This document shows positions 54,961 through 64,000 of a DNA stretch of 64,000 bases, piece after piece. Position 1 is the stretch's first letter. The number at the start of each line of letters is the position of its first letter. The notes under the pieces were generated by a model, which was not told the origin of the DNA, ran no database searches, and saw only the letters and a list, made by a program, of their open reading frames with translations. The position numbers and the translations under genes were made by a program. The stretch is from Myrica gale (lineage: Eukaryota > Streptophyta > Magnoliopsida > Fagales > Myricaceae), in the NCBI GenBank assembly GCA_963930655.1, contig OZ005608.1, positions 22,903,271 to 22,967,270 of the forward strand, written 5' to 3'.

Positions 54961-57900
54961 CGCGGTTGGACTTTATTTGAAAGACGAAGCGGTGGATGTC
55001 ATCGACGGAGACAGAAAGAGGAGAGAAATATGTGACGTAAGGACAATAAGGGTAAGTGTGGGTGGAGATCAGGGAGGGAAAGGGAATATATTTATGCGTT
55101 GGGGTGGGGTGGAGGGTCCCAGTGGATTGGAACCGTTGATTCGGGATATCCCCAGTGGACGGAATGGATCATACCAGTCAATTCTTCCTGAGCAGAGATT
55201 ATTTAATGTTTAATTTGAATTTCTAATTCTAGCAGAAATTAGTAATTGAAGAAATTTTTTTATGTTATTTTGATCAATAAACAGTTTTATTTTTTCTAAC
55301 ACCCCTAGATTTAAAAGTAATTTATCCATTACCACCACTCATTTTTGCATATTACAATTTGGAATTCATGGTAAGAAATAAAAATTGTTTGTAGCTTCAA
55401 CTAATTTTAATTTTTTTTTTAGGCCGGAAGGGGGTCAAATTTTTAACTTAAACTAGAAGAATATTCGTATGATGCACAGGCTAAAGGCAAATATATATAT
55501 ATAATTTAATCCTATAAAGAAAATAAACCACACATAATGATCAACTTGTCTTGAAGATCATTGGACAAACAAAGAGTATCAAAATAAGAAAATTTAAAAT
55601 TATTTTTATATTTGAGAAGAAATTTAAAAAGAGATTAAAGGAGAATAGGAAAGAGATGCACACATTATATAGTGCCAAAGAAGTGGGTTTATTGAGCTAA
55701 TCCACATGTACACTATATATCTCTAAAAGGATAAGCTCTTAAAAAGATAGTAGAGCCTTATAATTAATCTACTTTTAGATCATCCTTTTTGAGCGATGAT
55801 CAGGATGTATTGACATAACACTCATACAACTCCGGTATTGTCTGCAACACCCACGACCAATGATATCATGATCTTATTACTCTATATATTTGTGTTGTAC
55901 ATTAATTATTTGTACATATAGTCCAGTCTAATTGAACAAAAAAATTGTATAAGAAATCAAAATATGTATAGTTGTTGTTGGAAATGGCAGTGAAAAATTG
56001 GTAAAAACAAATCTAAAGCAAGAAGAAAATTAGCTCGAGTACTTCGGATGTGTTATATTGATGGAAAGAGACCCTAAAGAACGTGTTACGGTGTCAGGGA
56101 AGAGATATGTTGCGCCGCCCGCGTGCACTGTTAGTCTACTACACAGCCTGTGCAGACATCCACAATCAGTTGATCAGGTTGGCCCTCGTCAGGCCCAGCA
56201 ATTTTACTAACTCCCTACGTAATTTTAATGTGTAACGAATGATCGATATTCAATCATTCACTAGTACGTCCATTTTTATTTATTTATTTTTTTCCTGTCC
56301 TTTTTTGGCCTTTCGTCTCTCTGTTTCTCTCCATTATTCGTATGATTGGGTACGTGGAGGAAACCGACATCATCTAAAAGGACGCAATCTGATTTAAACA
56401 TTTTAGCCTTTATATTAATTGTCATAATAACAACTGGTGGCATATTTTTCCTCCATGCAGTAATTAAAGCATCTCGAGACTTTCGATTCCTTCTCCAATA
56501 AAAACAAACAAATTAATAAAAAGGGAAAAACGATCCGTACAAATTAGTGTGACAGAAAAATTGACAAACCATATGGACCAGGGAATTGTTCTGCCAGCTT
56601 GATTCAACTTTTTTTTTTAATTTTCATTTTTTCTGGTTCAGATTGGTATTGTCTAGAAAGCAAGGTATCATATCAGCGCAAAGTCTTTGTCTAAAATTTT
56701 CTCGGCGGCTCAGAAAGGGTAACTAGCACTAGCTGTTGGCTTTGTTTTCAATCATATTCATGCCTCGCCTCCCTTATAAACTGCTGCTCACATGAAAGCT
56801 TAATTCCTTGATATAGCATGAGTTATAGCCCATTAGTAAGCCTAGCACTATGCTAACGTCTTGCAGTTTGAGCAGAAAAGGAAAGCTAGCGTACTAAGAA
56901 GATAAAAAAGGTAGCATATACATTCTTAGCTAGCGCCAGCCTCTAGATGGGTTCAGAAATTCAAGCTCATAACCGTTGGCGTTGCCAACCTGGATTTCCG
57001 ATTGAAGATGGGCATGATGGCGATACCTTGATGCCCACTTGACATCAATAACCAGGCAGATATAGTTGATATGATCAGCGACGACTCAGTACTGCTTAGA
57101 TGCATATATATATATATATATATATACAGAGAGAGAGAGGCATGGTTGTCACCCGATCAAATGCGAGACTGCAAATTAATTATTCCAGATAAAATTAATC
57201 ATCCATGTTGAACTCGTCCATTGTACTCTTTTTTTCCTAATATATAGTACTTTTATTCTGTCTCCCTACTTAACTTGGGGGATTTGAAAATCATTTTCTG
57301 AAGTCGCTATAAATAAACAATTATAATCGGTCAATGCTTAATTCTAAATAATTACCATGTGAAATGGAAAAATGATGAGAAAACAACGAAATTCAACATG
57401 ACCACCAGAAACTGATTCACATGTAAATAATAATTAAGAATTAATGTTTTGTGTTATTAATTGAAACGATCATCTATATATATCAGTAGAGAAGTTAACG
57501 GAGAGAAGATTTTTTTTAATAGTTGTTCTTTGGTTCAGATATGAAATCTTCTTCCTATAACGTCAACTACCAACCTCTTTACAAGCTAAAAGAAAGGTAG
57601 CTGCATTCCCATGGCTGTTTGACACCACAACAAAGTACTCCCAGCACGCAGAATTCAATCTCCTTCATCTCGAAGGGGGATAGAAAAACACTCCTATTTT
57701 ACCTAATGCATACGTCTGCGGTGTGCATGAACATACATTTAAGTACAATTGTCAAAAATCACTTTATTTGGTATAGTTTTGGTTGGCACAGAAGATTCAA
57801 CATCTTCCAGTGAGTTAGCATGTACTCTGATAAGCATCAAGGCGTATAATAATTAAGAATGTTCGAGGCCGGCCCCGTGTTGCTTGCTTGCTTAGCTATA

Positions 57901-59405
57901 TATGTGTTGGGCTACCATTTCTGCATGCGGTTGGAGCTTGTAATTGCTTCAATATAATAATATTGGTACTCAATGAGTGCAGAAAAACTGAGGGAAATGG
58001 TCTGAACATATTGAAAATGAAAAGTGTGTTACACACGGCCAAGAGAGACATTTTAGAGGCAAAACCTGCATATAGATGTCGTGCAATGCAGGTGTTCTAG
58101 TTTGAAAATGTTAACTTTAGAATTCTGATCATGTTGACCAAAACGATTGCTCAAAAGATAATGTTAAACAACACTTGTGAGATAATGTTAAATAATTCTT
58201 CATACAGCGTGTACTCATATTTTTTCCAATCGTCCGGTACCATTTTATAATGTACTCAAGGAGCAAAATGTAATGCTGAAGATGAAACAACAAGGCAAGG
58301 CAGCCTGCCTGCAGTACTGCTTAATTTCTAAGCAAGTTTCAAACGATCCATTATATTCTCAGCATGATGATAAAATTAAAAAGAACTCCATAAATGATAC
58401 TAATTAATCCCTCGTGACCTCGTCGACTCTTGGAAACTTTCTTAACCCGCCCCTACGCCAAATAGTATAAAAAAAAGGAGAAGGAAAAGATCGCGAATAG
58501 TCTAAATTTTTTGACCGAGTGTTCCGAATCGATCACACGAAACTGACACGTGATGAAAGCACCCTTTGCACCTAAAAAGATATCTAGAAAGGACCAACGA
58601 TTTTGTGGAAATTTACGTACATAGTCGCTTAGGTCATCATGAGGGTAAACTGGAAGAATTTCATCCTTTTCCTTGTTTCTATTTCTATTATATTTTTCTG
58701 ACTATTTCGATAGTAAATAAGAGGAAAAGAACAAAACAAAACACTACTTTGAAAAGCTAGGCGTTCGTGGAACTAAAGTCGGACCCAATTCATGAAGATG
58801 CATGGTTCAAGTAAACGCATTTGTATTATGTGCTTGGTTTGTAGCTCAAACGAATGTGTTCATTCATGGGTCATGGGGATTGAAACGTGAGAGGCCGAAA
58901 GGGGAAGAACGCTTGCATACACGAACCAAACGTAAAGGAATCGCGCAGCAGTGCCTCTCTATATTTATTTATTTTTTGTCGTTTTTATCAATGTCGGCGC
59001 GGAATTGCCAAAACGAAGAATTCTGGCCAAGTTCGCAACCCCTGAACTTGTGCACCGTCCATTGTCTGGAAGAGGGAATGGGTTAGGAGATAGGTAGGCT
59101 TCTAGAAGTTGTCAAGTAGAACAAGACCCTGCAGAGAGATGCCAGTTGGTCCACCATAGACCATGCAAGTCAATTGCTCACCAATTCCCATGTCGGAATC
59201 GCAATTAAAATGGCCTTGTAGAACTTGCCGTTCATCAACCGTGTCCAATTTCTTCTGCAATGATTCGATTTAATGATACTGAAGGGAAAGGGTAAGGGTA
59301 CAAATCTCGGAGCCTTGACACTCACCAGTACTTCTTGATCACTTGTTTACATAAGATCATGTGCTTGTTGTTTGAGCTAAAACCATTCGTCTCATTACCC
59401 AAAAA

Positions 59406-59436
<31 letters not shown>

Positions 59437-60639
59437 GAGTTTCATGTTGAAATCACTTTGTATTAGAATACTATAAAATTTCGACATAACTGGTACAAAA
59501 CCTAGCTACCTGGTACCAGTGAAAGATTGCAGAAGTGAGAAGGGATTCTGACATGAATATATATGTAATTATAGTGGCACAGTACTGCATGATCATAATA
59601 TATTAAACGCAAATCGGCCTATGGAGCAATGATTCAATGCCTAAATCCATTTCCCAAAAAGCATAAGATACTGTTGCATTAATATCCACGAAATTCGGTT
59701 ACACTCTCGTGAAGACCAACGAGTAACTCTTATGGAGATCGACATTTCTTGTCAAGAAGTCTTTGGTCTGACTGACCCAATTACTTTCGCGACCCCCATC
59801 TTTGTTTTCCGAAGTGTGGGTTGGTAGAGTTAGCTCTAACCATATGCAAAAATGCCTAACTTGACCAAAGCTTAATTTCTTGCTTCGTGACGCAAAGGGA
59901 CACATCAATGCCATTAATCCCCCCCTTGTTGTTTCTACAAAATAAATGCTACTGAAAATCAAAGCGTACGTTTTCTTAAGGGGATGAGTTAGTGATGAGT
60001 AGGTGAAGACTTTGAATATATATATTTATTTAGTCCGTCCCAAAAAAGGCAACCCATTTCGTGGTTTATTAGAGACTTTAAAGTGATTTATAGAGACTGT
60101 AATTTCCAAAGCAATCCATTTCTTGGTTCGTATAGACCGTAGTCGATAAATAATCCACGTGGAAAGAAAAAGATCATCCAAATGTTCCATTCAAGATTTT
60201 TCCCTTTGATATATACTTTTCGTACCACGACCAATATGTTATATAAACAATACATTCTTACTTTCTGGGCTTCAGGCTCCGAAGCCCACTAATCTTACTT
60301 TTATGGACCACAAAAAGTCACACGGTACGATATGTTCTGTTCTGGTTATATGGCTATCTTTTCTTAGCCCAATTTTGGAGATACTACTTCGGTTTCGGTC
60401 GAGATTTGTGGTCTCAAAGTCTTGACTAACAAATTATATCAAAAACTAAAAGTTGTATTTAGGTCAAGATGATTAAAGGCAATGGCACTGATACGACCGT
60501 CCCTGGACTCCAACAGTTCCCGTGGTTGACTCTACGCTCAACGTGTCCCTTTAGTTTCTAAATTTGGCTGTCCATAATATCTCGGAGCCGGAGGTGTCCA
60601 TTAGACCCGATTTTAGTCCGCATTTACACGTAGCATATT
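54961..60639. other. Intergenic DNA without recognised genes
   Basis: AT-rich, with short microsatellites ((TA)n at 57107-57125; (AT)n at about 59411-59437). Frames longer than 60 codons in this stretch show no family resemblance I can defend. No transposon ends were identified. Confidence 0.45.
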
Positions 60640-61580
60640 AAGGGTGAGTACCGGAATGGATGGATTCCGGTTCCGGTTTCGGTACTCACCGGTTCCATAT
60701 CTGCGAAATCTCAAAGATTTCAAGAACTGAAAGGGGCAGTAGTTCTTCTCTGGAGCCATCGCCACCACCCACGCCCGTGTTTGAAACAGACAATTTTTGA
60801 GATTACCGCTGCGACATCGCTGGCAGGTTGGATCAGAGGATGAATATGAACAACTCAAAATGATCGAATACCAGCATGGTCAAGATCTTCTGAGCAACCA
60901 CATTAAAATCAAAGGTTGGGCTCAACTCAAACCAAGCTCTCACTGATGATCAACTTCACGCAAATTATGTAATACTAATTCCCTCTTTTGGCTGCGATTT
61001 ATTTGCTTACAAACTATCTTTACTGGCAATTGATTTTCCTTTGCTTTTTATTCCGTTGAAAGTTCCATAGGCTGAAACAAGAGCATGTTGTGAAGCAGCA
61101 AGGCTCTCCAAATTGGGGGAAAACCAGCTAAAGCTTTTGATCAGTCGAGAGAAAAATATCAACAGCCCCAAATCGATCACAATCCAAAATCCAACAACCA
61201 AAATGGAAATTTTAAAATGAGTTAGAGAGAGAGGTACATGTCTGCCGCCGTGAGAAGAAAGAAGAGGTGTCTGGAGACAAAGAGAAAGAGAGGACAGAGG
61301 GAGATGGTGAGTGCGAGTGAGAGAGAGTGATCTGCGAGAGTGCTGAGAGAGAGAGAGCTGTAAGAGTGTTGAGAGAGATGGAGAGAGACATGCGAGTGAG
61401 AGAGAGATTTAGGAAGAATATGTATTAAATTTGAAGTTTAAACGTTAATGGAGATCTGACTTTGTTCGATTTCAGTTCCGAAATTTTTAAAAAATAAGCC
61501 CTGATTCCCGTATCGGAATAGGTCAAAACCGATACCGGAACCGAAAATTCCGATTTTCGCTAGATAAAATTCTCACCCTT
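60640..61580. mobile_element. hAT-like non-autonomous element (941 bp)
   Basis: It begins AAGGGTGAGTACCGGAATGG and ends GATAAAATTCTCACCCTT, with inverted subterminal ccggttccggtttcggt / accgataccggaaccg motifs. The 8-base flanks are AGCATATT (60632-60639) and AGCATATG (61581-61588), 7 of 8 matching. The interior has a long GA-rich tract (about 61222-61412) and no transposase. Family: hAT, by the 8-bp duplication and the AAGGGTG terminus. Confidence 0.85.
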
Positions 61581-61588
61581 AGCATATG

Positions 61589-64000
61589 TGACCGCGAGTC
61601 CTTGTTTGTGTTATAAAATTCTTAAGTAATCAATATTTAAATTCGTGTCATAAGGTGCGTAGCTTTTGATTCAAGAGATTTCTTGACAGCCGATCCAGTT
61701 TACAGATCGTTTCTTGCGAAAAAAAAGGGCAGTATTATTATTTCACGCGGTATTATTACACGTAGTTTTTTATATATTTTTTTGTTTCAAGTCTTTGGTT
61801 CCAAAGTTAATGATGTTATATGTATATATAGAGTTCAATAGAAATATCAAAGAATTCAAGAGCTCCTTTGAATTCCAACGACTGCAAAAAGAAGATTTTG
61901 GTGAACATGCACACGTGTTATTTTCTTTTCTCCTTTTGCATGCATGCGGTCAGGGGAGGGGATCATGGAGTAAAACATTAAAACATTTTAAGATCAGAAT
62001 GGTCCAACTACCAATTTTGATAAATTAATTGAGTTATAGAACTACCAAACTGTGCACACAAAAAATCCAACATTCAAAATCATAAGCCGCTGATGTAACT
62101 CATTAATGCCGTGGCTAAATAAGTAATCAGGACATTTTAGAATTCTACTCTTAAAGACTGAATTAGAACCCAAACCCAACCTAACTAGCTCAACCCACAA
62201 GCTCTTCAACCCAATTACTCCAAGTCGAAATCCAACCCGATCAATCAAACACCTCCGGACTCAAAACATTAGACATAGTCCTCCTTTCAAATTTTGAGCT
62301 CTTGTTTAATTTCCAGAAAAAAAAAATTAATGGGCCTAGCTAATCGATTATCACTCCGTTGATTGAAATTTTAGCTAGAATAATAAATAAATTAACAAAG
62401 GTGGGGTAGAGAAGTGATTAACGGCGGGCTTATTCAATTGTTTCTCCTTTCTCACCTCTAATGGAATCTGTTCTTCTTTTCGAACATGCATTATAAGCAT
62501 TGATAACCAAATACGTCGACAAAGAGGCCGATAAACAAGTACTCTTTCACTCACTCTCTCTCTGTACTGTTGAGTATATTTCGGACGGAGGAGATTGTTC
62601 CTGATCATACCTTTATCCTGATCATGTGATCGTCTGATCTAATTGCGGCAATGGTCACCGGTCGGTCGGTCCATTTTGGATGATGTTTGTCTAACATGGA
62701 AGAAAGAAATACGTGTTTAATGACGTCTGATGATGATCATGCTGCGATCTTGGCTCTATATTATATGACATAAGTAAGTCCAACTGCCTAGAGATTTTTT
62801 TGTTTTACGTTCCTTTAAATTAATCTAATGCACTAAATATCTCTTAAGAAGATTTTATGAGCATTAGAATTATAAATTAAAGTCGTTAAATGCACATCTT
62901 TCTATCAATTTAATAATTTTCCTTTCATATTTTTTTATGGGGACAATATCATTCGCCCTTAAATATTAATTTTCCTCCATCTTTCAACCTAAAGGCTCCA
63001 AAATCGAATATTGGATGCTGTTTTTTGTAGAAAATTTTGTAAGGCACATATGGCATCTGACGAGCTATCCAATCTCTCATCAGCTACTTTGACATATATA
63101 TATATATATATGATATATCTACTGTTATTTGTCCACGTCTTATGATCTGCTCTTTAGGTAGAAGGGTCCTTTCTCATGACCCTACTTAAACCATATTTTA
63201 AGAGATAATTAAACTTATTGGACGTTTGAAATATTTTATATTTAGTCTAAATTAATATCTTTTGAAATAGTATATATTCATATTGTAGTCGCATGATTAA
63301 TAACATCCTAAGTTGGACATGTAAAAATAATTATATATTAATTATTCTTTGCCTTTCTCTTATCTTTCATTAGGTATGATTAGCTTACCAGCATTGAGAA
63401 ATTTACTGCATCACTGCATCTTTACTCTTCCTTGACTTATTATTTCTCTCTTTCTGGACACGACTTTCTCCTTTCCTCAGTAACTTCCAATAAACAAATC
63501 CAAACCTAACCATGTGCTGGAAAGAAGAGAAGATCGTTTAATGGAATATATTCTTAAAGCCATTAATGATCTACCCAAAACCTCTACGTGTGATGTACGT
63601 GTCAACTTTTCCAACGGTCATATATATAATTGTATTTGAATTAAAAATTAATTGAATGATTAATTTAATCCCATCTTAATAGTGTCTCTTGGAAACCATA
63701 AATGGTTACTTAATTAGGAAACTAAAAGCTTGTCCCTTTAAGAATTTCAGATAGCGAAATGGAATCCGATCCCCATGATAGACATGAGTCTATGAGCCAC
63801 GGAGTACTTTGCATCACAAGGGAAAATATAATAATTTTAAGCTTCAAAACGCCCCAATTAGTCTCACCAAATTGGTCTACTATATATATAGCACACTATA
63901 TAGGTATATATTGAAAGGCCAATTACATAAGGCTACGTGTTGCTGAAGGTTCCAGAAAAAATCTCTTGGAAGCCAATCATAGTTTGCGAAGTGTACGTCG
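61589..64000. other. Intergenic DNA to the right edge
   Basis: No gene is seen. AT-rich, with a TA run at 63093-63111 and TATA-like ctatatatatagc at 63881-63893. The latter could be the promoter of a gene beyond the window, but nothing supports this. Confidence 0.35.

Noticed and set aside
1-64000. CRISPR arrays, rRNA genes, tRNA genes, bacterial operons
   Set aside because: None seen. The window is plant nuclear DNA. A few ggttcgaa-like words lack a tRNA fold context.

Overview
This is plant nuclear DNA, most likely from a dicot. The evidence is genes with introns (GT-AG, short exons), an AT-rich background, dense Copia, Mutator, hAT and CACTA transposon remains, and protein families of higher plants. 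Nothing seen here fixes the species.

Layout. Positions 1-38035 hold an array of LEA_2-domain membrane proteins, all on the minus strand and resembling the At1g64065-like group. Five look intact: 1402-2010, 3817-4449, 12626-13261, 15062-15691 and 32073-32711. One is a chimeric truncated copy (9388-9939), one is a disrupted pseudogene (36947-38035), one is a C-terminal scrap (31938-32003), and one is a promoter without a gene (5826-6090). About 1.7 kb containing one gene and its upstream region (3958-5698) is repeated at 9457-11500, with a broken Copia element sitting at the junction. Several members share a conserved upstream block with a TTGAC (W-box) core about 290 bp before the ATG.

Between these genes lies nested transposon debris, much of it resolvable to the base from target-site duplications (TSDs). 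It includes a 365-bp Mutator MITE; a solo LTR (17739-20466) split by a Pack-MULE that carries a host membrane-protein exon; a solo LTR (23109-26269) split by a hAT-like element that carries exons of two host genes and is itself split by a third solo LTR; and a degenerate CACTA transposase locus (26430-31670) split by another solo LTR. At 41245-44380 a CACTA element contains a second hAT-like element of the same family, which holds three consecutive exons of a nardilysin-like protease. The two related gene-carrying hAT elements are the most novel-looking observation.

Positions 46156-54501 hold the best-supported single-copy gene: a complete 14-exon respiratory burst oxidase (NADPH oxidase) on the minus strand, closest to the RBOHF/RBOHA type, predicted at 958 or 959 residues. 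The right end (54502-64000) is mostly AT-rich intergenic DNA with one 941-bp hAT-like element (60640-61580).

The LEA_2 proteins (membrane-anchored, stress-related family) and RBOHF (superoxide production in defence and ABA signalling) belong to stress biology by family knowledge. The sequence gives no evidence that they act together.
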